A DNA stretch of 41,262 bases from an uncultured Pseudomonadota bacterium (GTDB lineage: Bacteria > Pseudomonadota > Alphaproteobacteria > RF32 > CAG-239). How positions within the stretch are numbered: position 1 is the first letter of the stretch; every line of letters begins with the position of its first letter. The notes under the pieces are model-generated. The model made no database searches and was not told where the DNA came from. It saw nothing but the letters and a program-made list of their open reading frames with translations. A program made the translations under genes and the position numbers. Shown one piece after another: positions 29,811 to 37,102 of this stretch. Where the stretch lies: NCBI GenBank assembly GCA_902793695.1, contig CADBEI010000021.1:1-41262 (forward strand), in the 5' to 3' direction.

Positions 29811-30875
29811 ATGGAGCAGGTTTTGTCTGAAAATAATCTGGTCATATCGGTCGATGCAATGGGGGGAGATAATTCCCCTCGCATCGTAGTTGAAGGGATT
29901 AATCTTGCACACAAGAACAATCCGGATATTAAGTTTTTGTTGTTCGGCGATGAAGAAAAAATCAACGCCGATTTGAAGCGTTTTCCTCAGATGAACAGCT
30001 ATTGCAAAGTGATTCACACTGCGGAATTTGTGCACAACGAAGATAAGCCGTCGCAGGTTATTCGCAACAAAAACACCAGTATGTATATGGCGATTGATGC
30101 CGTACGCAAAGGCGAAGCCGCGGCCGTTATGTCCGCCGGAAACACCGGTGCCTTAATGGCTATCTCCAAAATGATTTTGAAAACCATTCAACGTATTCAT
30201 CGTCCGGCTATTTGTACCAATATTCCACATAAAGACGGAATGTGCGTTATGCTTGATTTGGGCGCAAACACCGAATGCAGTGCCGTCAATTTGGCAGAAT
30301 TTGCCATCATCGGCAACATCTTAGCCAAGCACACACTGGAAATCGAGCGCCCGCGTATTGCTTTGCTTAATATCGGCGCCGAAGAGATGAAGGGCCGTGA
30401 AGAAATTCATCAGGCTGCAAAGATGATTAAGAGTACGCACCTTGATTTGAACTTTATCGGTTATATCGAGCCGCACCAAATCGGCGAAGGTTATGCCGAT
30501 GTGGTTGTTTCCGACGGTTTTACCGGCAATATTGCCTTAAAAACCATGGAAGGCACGGCTAAACTGATTTCCGGTATGTTGAAATCAACCATCAAAAAAT
30601 CGATTTGGGCCAAAATCGGTCTGCCGTTTTTGTTGCCGGCCGTTATGGCTTTGAAAAAACAAATGGATCCGCGTAAATATAACGGTGCCATGTTTGTCGG
30701 GCTCAACGGTTTATCGGTAAAAAGCCACGGCGGTACCGATGCACTCGGTTTTTCGTACGCGATTGACAATGCCTCAAAATTGGTGCGCCAGAACTTTGTT
30801 CAGACCATACGCGACGAAGTTGAACACGTTGATTTGGACGAGTTATCGCAGGATATTTTATACGATGTTTATTAG
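29811..30875 (+). CDS. plsX: Phosphate acyltransferase PlsX
   Basis: Converts acyl-ACP and phosphate to acyl-phosphate, the donor for PlsY in phospholipid synthesis; 354 aa, peripheral to the membrane. Hallmarks are ISVDAMGGDNSPRIVVEGI, SAGNTGALMAIS, LLNIGAEEMKGRE, and VVSDGFTGNIALKTMEG. The ATG at 29811 has little ribosome site; a TTG at 29823 with GGAG 8 nt upstream would give a protein beginning Ser-Glu-Asn-Asn and may be the true start. It overlaps the fabH start by 11 nt. Confidence 0.96.
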   Translation: MEQVLSENNLVISVDAMGGDNSPRIVVEGINLAHKNNPDIKFLLFGDEEKINADLKRFPQMNSYCKVIHTAEFVHNEDKPSQVIRNKNTSMYMAIDAVRKGEAAAVMSAGNTGALMAISKMILKTIQRIHRPAICTNIPHKDGMCVMLDLGANTECSAVNLAEFAIIGNILAKHTLEIERPRIALLNIGAEEMKGREEIHQAAKMIKSTHLDLNFIGYIEPHQIGEGYADVVVSDGFTGNIALKTMEGTAKLISGMLKSTIKKSIWAKIGLPFLLPAVMALKKQMDPRKYNGAMFVGLNGLSVKSHGGTDALGFSYAIDNASKLVRQNFVQTIRDEVEHVDLDELSQDILYDVY

Positions 30876-31839
30876 AAGCGAATTTATCGGCTTCGGGCAC
30901 TATCTGCCGAAAAAAATCTTAACCAACGGCGATTTGTCGCAAATGGTGGAAACCAACGATGAATGGATTCGGACTCGCACCGGTATTTGTTGTCGGCGTA
31001 TTGCCGAAGACGAAACTACGGCGGAAATGGCGGCAAAAGCGGTTAACAATGCCCTTAAACAGGCAAAAATTACTCCCGATGAAATTGATTTAATCATTTT
31101 GGCTTCGGTGACTCCGGATAACACCACTCCGTCAAGCGCCATCAAAGTCGGCAAGATTATCGGTGTTAAAGCCGGCACTCCGGCTTTTGATATTTCCGCA
31201 GCCTGCTCGGGGTTTGTGTATGCGCTGACTTTAGCCGACAGTATGATTCGTTTGGGACAAATAAAAACCGCCGTAATCATCGGCGCAGAGCGGCTTTCCA
31301 AGATTGTGGACTGGACCGACCGCAACACCTGTGTTTTGTTTGGCGATGGCGCCGGCGCGGCTGTGTTGCGCGCTGTTGAAGGCAGCGGAAACAGTAGTGA
31401 TACCGGTGTGCTCAGCACTTGCATTTATGCCGACGGCAGCCAATATGACAATCTATACACCACCGGCGGTGTTTCTACCACTCAAAATGCCGGTTTTGTG
31501 CAAATGAACGGCAAAGAGGTTTTCAAACACGCCGTTGTCAGCCTTTCCGAGGCGGCCGAAACCGCAATTAAAAAGGCACAGGTCAATAAAGAAGATGTTG
31601 ATTGGTTGGTACCGCATCAAGCCAATATCCGTATTATTGACGGCGTGGGTGAACATTTGGGAATGCCTAAAGAAAAAGTTATCGTGGCGGTAGATCACCA
31701 CGGCAATACCTCGGCCGCTTCAATTCCACTCGCCTTATCCGAAAACATCGAATCCGGTAAAATTCGTAAAGGTGATTTAGTTGTTTTGACGGCCATGGGT
31801 GCCGGATTCACTTGGGGCGGTGCGGTTGTTCGCCTTTAA
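30865..31839 (+). CDS. fabH: 3-oxoacyl-ACP synthase III
   Basis: Starts fatty acid synthesis by condensing acetyl-CoA with malonyl-ACP; 324 aa. The Cys-His-Asn triad is clear: ISAACSGFVYAL (Cys), VPHQANIRI (His) and HHGNTSAASIPLA (Asn). The N terminus FIGFGHYLPKKILTN is typical. I chose the ATG at 30865, inside the end of plsX, because it precedes the conserved N terminus; a longer frame from 30739 is read inside plsX. It ends the rpmF-plsX-fabH operon; the himA/ihfA gene that often follows is absent. Confidence 0.96.
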   Translation: MFIRSEFIGFGHYLPKKILTNGDLSQMVETNDEWIRTRTGICCRRIAEDETTAEMAAKAVNNALKQAKITPDEIDLIILASVTPDNTTPSSAIKVGKIIGVKAGTPAFDISAACSGFVYALTLADSMIRLGQIKTAVIIGAERLSKIVDWTDRNTCVLFGDGAGAAVLRAVEGSGNSSDTGVLSTCIYADGSQYDNLYTTGGVSTTQNAGFVQMNGKEVFKHAVVSLSEAAETAIKKAQVNKEDVDWLVPHQANIRIIDGVGEHLGMPKEKVIVAVDHHGNTSAASIPLALSENIESGKIRKGDLVVLTAMGAGFTWGGAVVRL

Positions 31840-31872
31840 TTACAACACATAAAAAATTCTATGATATTTCAG

Positions 31873-31905
31873 CGGCTGCCTTTTCGGCGGCCGTTAATTT
31901 TATTC
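31873..31905 (+). terminator. Terminator after fabH
   Basis: CGGCTGCC pairs with GGCGGCCG (one G-T wobble) around a TTTTC loop and is followed by TTAATTTTATT. Confidence 0.75.
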
Positions 31906-31918
31906 TCCGATTTATCCG

Positions 31919-31947
31919 TTGACAAGCGGCGCTTAAAGTGATATGCC
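31919..31947 (+). promoter_or_regulatory. Promoter of the DapB-like gene
   Basis: TTGACA (31919-31924), 17 nt, TATGCC (31942-31947). Predicted leader of about 30 nt to the ATG at 31984. Confidence 0.6.
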
Positions 31948-31983
31948 TTTAAACATAGTTTAATTATTAAAATATTATTGCCT

Positions 31984-32799
31984 ATGAATTATATCGGAAT
32001 TGTAGGAGCTTTAAGCTCTTTGGGACAAGGTGTAATTGCCGTGTTGAAAAATCAACCGGAACAGTTTAAGGTTGTATTTAAAGTCGATGACCGTTACACA
32101 ACCCAGAATTTAGTCAAAGGAGAGTTTCAGAATCTCGAACAAGTGCTCAGTCATGGTATTAATCCTTCTTTGGTATTGGACTTCGGCGTTCCCGAAAAGA
32201 TATTTGAACGAGCCAAATTCTATCGTGATTATGAAATTCCGGCAATCATGCAAACGATTTTCGGAGATGAGAGATGCCATATATTGGCAAATTCTCGTGG
32301 TTTATCGCAAAATGTTCATACGCCGCTGATATTGGTGCCGGAGTTCTCCGTCATCAAAGTTTCAATGGTCAACAATTTGAAGGTGATTGCCGAATATCTG
32401 GCTAACGACGTGAAAAATATTCATATTGACGTACTTTATAATACCGAACGCTACAACAACTTCAACCAATGGCTGTACTGGGCTTATCAGCTCAATGAGG
32501 TACTCGGCGAGTATACCAAAACGTATCGTCAGGACGGTTGTACGCTGACTTGCGGTTTTGTGCATTACGGTTTTATGAAGATTACTTCAATGAATAAAAA
32601 CGAGGAGAACATCCACATACAGATTACGACCGAAGAAAGAGAAATACCCTTCCGTTGTGAGATGCGTTATGATTTGCTCGATTCGCGTATTAAGGGGGCC
32701 ATAAAGGTGCTGAACTGGTATATTGACAACTGCAAGGCCAAGACATTATGCGGGATAAATGCCAATATATATAAAGATATATTGGCAGCACTCGTCTGA
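31984..32799 (+). CDS. DapB-like protein lacking the catalytic motifs
   Basis: A 271-aa protein whose order of elements follows dihydrodipicolinate reductase (lysine/DAP pathway): an N-terminal Rossmann start (YIGIVGALSSLGQGVIAVL), a DFGVPEKIFERAKF element like the family DFTxPE, a LILVPEFSVIKVSMVNN element like the AxNFSxGVN stretch, and a C-terminal half ending with helices like the usual RxxFxxGAxxAxxWL. However, the family catalytic stretch Glu-x-His-His-x-x-Lys-x-Asp-x-Pro-Ser-Gly-Thr-Ala is replaced by VLYNTERYNNFNQWLYW. It therefore probably does not reduce dihydrodipicolinate; it could be a structural or regulatory paralog, or bind another ligand. Assignment to the fold is by eye and is inference. 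It has its own promoter and terminator. Confidence 0.55.
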   Translation: MNYIGIVGALSSLGQGVIAVLKNQPEQFKVVFKVDDRYTTQNLVKGEFQNLEQVLSHGINPSLVLDFGVPEKIFERAKFYRDYEIPAIMQTIFGDERCHILANSRGLSQNVHTPLILVPEFSVIKVSMVNNLKVIAEYLANDVKNIHIDVLYNTERYNNFNQWLYWAYQLNEVLGEYTKTYRQDGCTLTCGFVHYGFMKITSMNKNEENIHIQITTEEREIPFRCEMRYDLLDSRIKGAIKVLNWYIDNCKAKTLCGINANIYKDILAALV

Positions 32800-32802
32800 T
32801 AT

Positions 32803-32836
32803 AAAAAAACACCGATTTGAAAATCGGTGTTTTTTT
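32803..32836. terminator. Bidirectional terminator
   Basis: AAAACACCGATT faces AATCGGTGTTTT around a 4-nt loop, with T runs on both strands. It lies between the DapB-like gene and the converging 102-aa gene. Confidence 0.9.
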
Positions 32837-33143
32837 AATCCAATAATTGCGGCTCTTGCTCCAAAATCATTCTCCAGCACTCGCAGATAAAATTCTCAAG
32901 CAGCGGAGACAGAATCTGATACTTTGACAGAGTGCCGGTTTTACCGTCCACATTTGGGATATAGCGACGCCTGATTTCCCGACGACAGGCCTGAGGCACT
33001 TCAATATTCAAAGTGTGTTCCTCTCCCTTTTCGCCGCACCTTTCGTCAAAGACGGTATATTTCATACCATCTTCATCAATAACCAGAGATACTCTCATAT
33101 AATCAGAGACTCTCTCATCAATAGTCTTAATAACAATTCTCAT
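32835..33143 (-). CDS. Small protein of unknown function
   Basis: A 102-aa protein that I do not recognise. The first half is predicted strand-rich (RVSLVIDEDGMKYTVFDE, HTLNIEVPQACRREIRRRY) and the second half helical and acidic (SPLLENFICECWRMILEQE), with three cysteines. No signal peptide or membrane helix. It ends at a strong terminator and has an A/T-rich upstream region, but no clear ribosome site. Coding is likely but not certain. Confidence 0.5.
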   Translation of the reverse strand: MRIVIKTIDERVSDYMRVSLVIDEDGMKYTVFDERCGEKGEEHTLNIEVPQACRREIRRRYIPNVDGKTGTLSKYQILSPLLENFICECWRMILEQEPQLLD

Positions 33144-33240
33144 AACAATACAAATTTGTCCATGATTGTAGCATATAACATATAAATGTCAACCATTTTA
33201 AATTGCATATAAAGAGTGTTGAACCGTCAGCGCTTTTTTA

Positions 33241-33268
33241 TTGACTTGACGAAAAAATATAATATACT
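33241..33268 (+). promoter_or_regulatory. Promoter of the 536-aa gene
   Basis: TTGACT (33241-33246), 16 nt, TATACT (33263-33268), 25 nt before the ATG, with GAGG as ribosome site. Confidence 0.65.
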
Positions 33269-33292
33269 GAGGATACAATGTGAGGTAATAAA

Positions 33293-34903
33293 ATGTTGCG
33301 ATTTTCCGATTTAAAATACAGCAAGCAACAGTTGGAAGAAGATGCCGTACACTATTTAAAAACACAGGTGTATGAGCCTTCGTACATTGATGATGTCAAA
33401 GATTTTATTGCCGCTGATTTAAGCGATTTCAAAGCATATTTTGACGATGAAGAATACGTTTTTCAGAGTGTGTATTATGATGAATACGTCGACGGCTATA
33501 CCGAGCGCGGAGATAATCTGGTGGTGCAACTCGATTATAAGCGCCTGACACATGATTTGGAAGCGGAATTTGCAGCGTGGGGTATGGACGACGAAGATGT
33601 CGAACAATATGTATCGTTTTTAGATTCGGAATTTCGCAAAAACGCCTTTTGTTCGCATATGGAACCGTATTTTTTGGGCTATGACGGCGTGGTTACCACA
33701 GTTATGACCGGTTATTCCCGCGACCCGATATTTTCGATTTATGCGATGGTGCGTGAGTGGGATATGGCATTGCATTTCAAAAAAATGTATCCGACACATA
33801 TGCGCAAGTTCGGTTTCCGCTACCAAACAATTCGGCAAAATTTTAAGGGCGAGGAGCGGCTCAAATATTTGCTTGATTTTCGCGATCGCTACAAAATCAC
33901 TTTGCGCAGTATCGGTATGTTACGTTCGGTTCATTCCAGTGTGTTTGCTTATATATATCTGTATCTGAAAGCATTTTTGTTTGGCGAAACCGAAGCCATT
34001 GAGGATTTTATTTTAGATACGTCTTCATCGCAATTATTTTTATTGTTGCAAGGTGAAGATATCCAAATCGCCGATTTTCCGATTGTCAGACATGCCTTGA
34101 AAGAATTAAAAAGCGGCCGCACTAAAGAATTGTTGTATTCCACCGGTGCTATCAACTGGGATGCGCTTTATGAGTTTGTTGACGAGATGATACAAGATGC
34201 CGGCGGTATGGAGAATCTGCGCGCTCTCGGATTTGACGGTATTCAAGCCAAGACCATCCGCGCCTTTTGGAACAAGAGTGCCAATATGCAGAAAATGCTG
34301 AAAATTTTACGCCAAATGGCTATGGACAGAAGCGACCCTATTATCAACCGGCTGATTGAGATGTGCGAATATCGTTTGGGGCGACCGGATGATAAAAGCA
34401 AGAAAAAGATGGAGCGCTTTATTGAACAAACCAGACGGATTATGGCCGCTCGCGCCTATGATTTAACTCAGCCGCGCACTATGGATCAAATGTTGATTTC
34501 GGCATTTCCGTCGGTGTTTTTGGTGTATTTCCAATGGCACCACAATTTTCGCAAGGTTTATCCGAAAGAGCCGCCGCAAAAGGTTTATTATGAAAATAAC
34601 CTGAAGAAAAAACGACAGGCCGAGGATGTTTTAAAAAATAAAATTACCTACGAAGAAGAAACAAACAGGGTTAAAAAATATCAGCAAGAAGAACAAAACA
34701 AAAAAAGAGAGAACAACTCGCTCAATCTTTTTGTGATTCAGGAAAATAGCAATAAGAAAGAGAACTCCAAAGATTCGATTTTAAATAATCGCGACAATAC
34801 TTTAGGGAAGTTTGTTGAAGATCGTAAAAACCAAAGAGATGCGGATTCCGCCGCTACCTCTTTATCGCTGATTGAACAATCCAAAAAGCAAAATTCTTTG
34901 TAA
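33293..34903 (+). CDS. Large cytoplasmic protein of unknown function
   Basis: A 536-aa protein with no signal peptide. I do not recognise a family. Residues 1-130 are very acidic and aromatic (YFDDEEYVFQSVYYDEYVDG, FAAWGMDDEDVEQYVSFLDS). Residues 130-420 are mostly helical with scattered Arg/Lys clusters. A highly charged Lys/Glu/Asn segment (KKKRQAEDVLKNK...) makes up about the last 110 residues and is likely disordered or coiled coil. A single hydrophobic stretch (SSVFAYIYLYLKAFLFG, about 220-236) could be a buried helix rather than a membrane segment. It stands alone with its own promoter. The reading frame, ribosome site and codon use support a real gene, probably restricted to this lineage. 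Confidence 0.75.
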   Translation: MLRFSDLKYSKQQLEEDAVHYLKTQVYEPSYIDDVKDFIAADLSDFKAYFDDEEYVFQSVYYDEYVDGYTERGDNLVVQLDYKRLTHDLEAEFAAWGMDDEDVEQYVSFLDSEFRKNAFCSHMEPYFLGYDGVVTTVMTGYSRDPIFSIYAMVREWDMALHFKKMYPTHMRKFGFRYQTIRQNFKGEERLKYLLDFRDRYKITLRSIGMLRSVHSSVFAYIYLYLKAFLFGETEAIEDFILDTSSSQLFLLLQGEDIQIADFPIVRHALKELKSGRTKELLYSTGAINWDALYEFVDEMIQDAGGMENLRALGFDGIQAKTIRAFWNKSANMQKMLKILRQMAMDRSDPIINRLIEMCEYRLGRPDDKSKKKMERFIEQTRRIMAARAYDLTQPRTMDQMLISAFPSVFLVYFQWHHNFRKVYPKEPPQKVYYENNLKKKRQAEDVLKNKITYEEETNRVKKYQQEEQNKKRENNSLNLFVIQENSNKKENSKDSILNNRDNTLGKFVEDRKNQRDADSAATSLSLIEQSKKQNSL

Positions 34904-34960
34904 TACGCTATTAGATTTTATAAAAACAAATGTCTTCCCTCGCAGTGTGAGAGAATAACC

Positions 34961-35110
34961 TGTCATCCCTCGAAGTGCGCTATGCGTCACTTCGTCAAGG
35001 GATCTTATCTTTGCGTAGCGCTATATTTATATGCTTTGGAAGTGGCACTTACGTGCCAAAAGTCGAGATACCTTGACGCACGAATGCACCGCATCGTGCG
35101 AGGTATGACA
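34961..35110. mobile_element. MITE-like dispersed repeat, copy 2
   Basis: A 150-bp element with terminal inverted repeats TGTCATCCCTCG and CGAGGTATGACA, nearly identical in sequence to 10037-10185. A partial left end (TGTCTTCCCTCG) lies 30 nt upstream at 34931. Small differences between copies keep the internal hairpins, for example GGCACTTACGTGCC in place of GGCACTTGCGTGCC. The stretch 34904-35254 contains these repeats and no gene. Confidence 0.7.
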
Positions 35111-35143
35111 ATAATAAGGACACGCCGTGCCGCGCGATGTATT

Positions 35144-35214
35144 GAGATTACCACGTCGCGCCGTTGGTGCTCCTCGTAATGACGAGTTTTATTCTGTACC
35201 ACCTCGTAATGACG
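35144..35214 (-). repeat. CGTCATTACGAGG-type dispersed repeat
   Basis: On the minus strand 35184-35144 reads CGTCATTACGAGGAGC, later CGCGACGTGGTAATCTC, the same layout as the widespread intergenic repeat GTCATTGCGAG...GACG..GCAATCTC known from several bacterial groups. A second start (CGTCATTACGAGG) occurs at 35214-35202. The left neighbour is the MITE-like copy 2. Confidence 0.6.
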
Positions 35215-35254
35215 CGTTTTAAAGATTGGTTTGAATATATTTAAGGCCGATAAA

Positions 35255-35306
35255 TTACAAAATTTTCAATATATTTTGCAGGGCATTAATCGAGTTTTTA
35301 GGAGCG
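35255..35306 (-). other. Displaced C-terminal end of mtnN
   Basis: In a different frame just beyond the mtnN stop, the minus strand encodes WDNAPKNSINALQNILKIL before TAA at 35257-35255. This matches the expected final helix of the nucleosidase family (Phe-x3-Ala-x3-Ser pattern). One surplus base in the TTT of the preceding Tyr-Phe codons would restore a continuous protein of about 220 aa. Confidence 0.6.
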
Positions 35307-35918
35307 TTATCCCAGAAAGTATTGCTCGGCGTGATTTTTCGCCCCCGGAACATCGCTGATTTGCCGCAGCACTAACAGCGGAACATCATATAAATAGCAC
35401 GTTTGGGCAATAGACGCACTTTCCATATCTACCGCCAAAGCTGCCGGAAAATTCGCCTTAATCTCCTGCAATTTTTCAGCCTTTTCCACAAAAAAGTCGC
35501 CGCTGCACAACAACCCCTGCTTATATTGCTTAAGGTGCGACACCAGAACAGAATCGGAGTGATACATCTCCGGCAGGCCCTGCACCTGTCCGTATTTATG
35601 AGGATTGCCGCACCATACGTCGTGATAAACAATATCTTTGCCCACCACAAAATCGCCGATTTTGAGTGAGGAATCAAGCCCGCCGGCAATACCGATGTTC
35701 AGCACTGTATCCACCTTAAAAACATTGATGAGGTCAGCCGTGCATAAGGCCGAATTTACCTTTCCCATTCCGGAAACAACCGCCGTGATGATCTTATTAT
35801 CGGCCACGCCGGTATAAAAAGTGCATTTATGTATGGTTTTTTGTTGCAAATCTTGTAATACGGAAGCAAAAAACTGCATTTCCTTATCCATAGCAAACAT
35901 TAATCCGATGTGTTTCAT
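35307..35918 (-). CDS. mtnN: MTA/SAH nucleosidase, C terminus frameshifted
   Basis: Cleaves 5'-methylthioadenosine and S-adenosylhomocysteine, the waste products of S-adenosylmethionine use, releasing adenine. The 203-aa uninterrupted frame contains the family N terminus (KHIGLMFAMDKEMQFF, with the active-site Met-Asp-x-Glu), GMGKVNSALCTADLI, NIGIAGGLDSSLKIGDFVVG, the ribose-binding AVDMESASIAQTC, and LRQISDVPG with the catalytic Asp. The last helix is missing because of an apparent single-base frameshift (tail at 35255-35306). The ATG at 35918 has an AGGAGAGGG ribosome site. It is divergent from metK. Whether the shift is real or a sequencing error is undecided. Confidence 0.88.
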   Translation of the reverse strand: MKHIGLMFAMDKEMQFFASVLQDLQQKTIHKCTFYTGVADNKIITAVVSGMGKVNSALCTADLINVFKVDTVLNIGIAGGLDSSLKIGDFVVGKDIVYHDVWCGNPHKYGQVQGLPEMYHSDSVLVSHLKQYKQGLLCSGDFFVEKAEKLQEIKANFPAALAVDMESASIAQTCYLYDVPLLVLRQISDVPGAKNHAEQYFLG

Positions 35919-35943
35919 ATTCCCTCTCCTTTTGTTGTGCTTC

Positions 35944-36009
35944 ATCATATCATAATCAGCGCAAATCACAATATTAAACCTTGACAGTGTTGATAAATGT
36001 TTTTATAAA
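35944..36009. promoter_or_regulatory. Divergent promoters of mtnN and metK
   Basis: Plus strand, metK: TTGACA (35981-35986), 17 nt, TATAAA (36004-36009), near consensus. Minus strand, mtnN: TTGTGA (35971-35966), 16 nt, TATGAT (35949-35944). The -35 boxes are about 10 bp apart, back to back. Confidence 0.7.
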
Positions 36010-36010
36010 G

Positions 36011-36081
36011 GTGCTGTTACGGTATGCGCCGTAAATGTGGATTTAACCGAATTGTCCAGCATTAAATGGACTAAACAGGAG
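36011..36081 (+). promoter_or_regulatory. Structured metK leader, candidate SAM-responsive element
   Basis: The predicted metK leader is about 73 nt. Hairpin A: TTACGG (36017-36022), loop TATGCG, CCGTAA (36029-36034). Hairpin B: GTCCA (36054-36058), loop GCATTAAA plus one base, TGGAC (36067-36071). Loop A contains ATGC and loop B contains GCAT, so a 4-bp loop-loop contact is possible. Hairpin B ends 5 nt before the ribosome site AGGAG (36077-36081). No known riboswitch class is matched by eye; regulation by S-adenosylmethionine is inference from gene identity. Confidence 0.4.
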
Positions 36082-36088
36082 AATATAT

Positions 36089-37090
36089 ATGATTAAAACA
36101 GCAGAATATGTGTCCTTGGGGCACCCGGATAAAATTGCCGATTACATTACCAGTTATATTTTGGACCGCTTTATTGAACAAGACGCGGCAACGCGCTATG
36201 CGGTTGAAGTGATGGTGAAGGATAACACCGTCGTTTTGGGCGGCGAAGTTTGTTCCAAAGTGCAAAATGCCCCATTTGAACAATACGTAAAAGAAGCTCT
36301 CCGTGAAATCGGCTATGATGAGCACTATGCCAAAATTTGGGGAGATAAGGCGATTGATGTGCGCAAAATCAAGGTTATCAACTTAATCGGTTGTCAATCG
36401 TGCGAAATTGCTAAAGGCGTTGATAATGACGGCTGGGGCGACCAAGGTGTATTTGTCGGCTATGCCTGCAAGGGCGAAGATTATATCAATCGCGAACTGT
36501 ATTTGGCGCGCAAGCTTAGTCGGGAGCTGTATCAAAAGGCACGACAAAGCGATAACCTCGGTTTGGATATCAAAACGCAAATTACCCTCGACGAAAACGG
36601 TAAGATTTTGACCGCCATTGCGGCAATACCGATGTTGCAACCGAGTGATTTGCGCGAATTTGTTTGTGATGTTTTGGGTGAAAAACCGGCGCAAATCATT
36701 ATTAACGGTGCCGGCAATTATACTTCTCATTCCAGTATTGCCGATTGCGGTATTACCGGACGTAAACTGGCCGTGGATTTTTATTCTGCCGCATGTGCAA
36801 TCGGCGGCGGCTCTCCGTGGAGCAAAGATGCTACCAAAGCCGATTTAACACTTAATTTATACGCGCGCCGTTTGGCTGTTGCCAACTTACGGAATAATGA
36901 CGAAGTTTGGGTTTATTTATCATCTTGCATCGGCAAATCGGAGTTACCGAGTGCGGTTTTAAAGTGCCGCAAGGGCAATACTTTTACGGAAAGTATTTTG
37001 CAACCGGAAAGCCGACCGTCGGTACTGATTAAACAACTCGGGCTCGATAAGCCGGTTTATGCCAAGCTCTGTCGCGACGGTTTGATATAA
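36089..37090 (+). CDS. metK: S-adenosylmethionine synthetase, short divergent form
   Basis: Makes S-adenosylmethionine from methionine and ATP in the cytoplasm. At 333 aa it is about 50 residues shorter than the usual ~384. Key motifs are kept: EYVSLGHPDKIADYI (catalytic His, Mg-binding Asp, Lys), VEVMVKDNTVVLGGEV, CQSCEI (Gln), GDQGVFVGYAC, DIKTQITLDENG (Lys), DCGITGRKLAVDFYS (Arg-Lys), and SPWSKDATKAD (both Lys and the Asp). The shortening comes from a reduced loop before GDQG and the loss of the last ~30 residues that normally contain GHFG(R/K). Sequence is divergent throughout, so it may come from another group, but the catalytic set looks complete. Confidence 0.9.
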   Translation: MIKTAEYVSLGHPDKIADYITSYILDRFIEQDAATRYAVEVMVKDNTVVLGGEVCSKVQNAPFEQYVKEALREIGYDEHYAKIWGDKAIDVRKIKVINLIGCQSCEIAKGVDNDGWGDQGVFVGYACKGEDYINRELYLARKLSRELYQKARQSDNLGLDIKTQITLDENGKILTAIAAIPMLQPSDLREFVCDVLGEKPAQIIINGAGNYTSHSSIADCGITGRKLAVDFYSAACAIGGGSPWSKDATKADLTLNLYARRLAVANLRNNDEVWVYLSSCIGKSELPSAVLKCRKGNTFTESILQPESRPSVLIKQLGLDKPVYAKLCRDGLI

Positions 37091-37102
37091 GGCAAATAAA
37101 AC

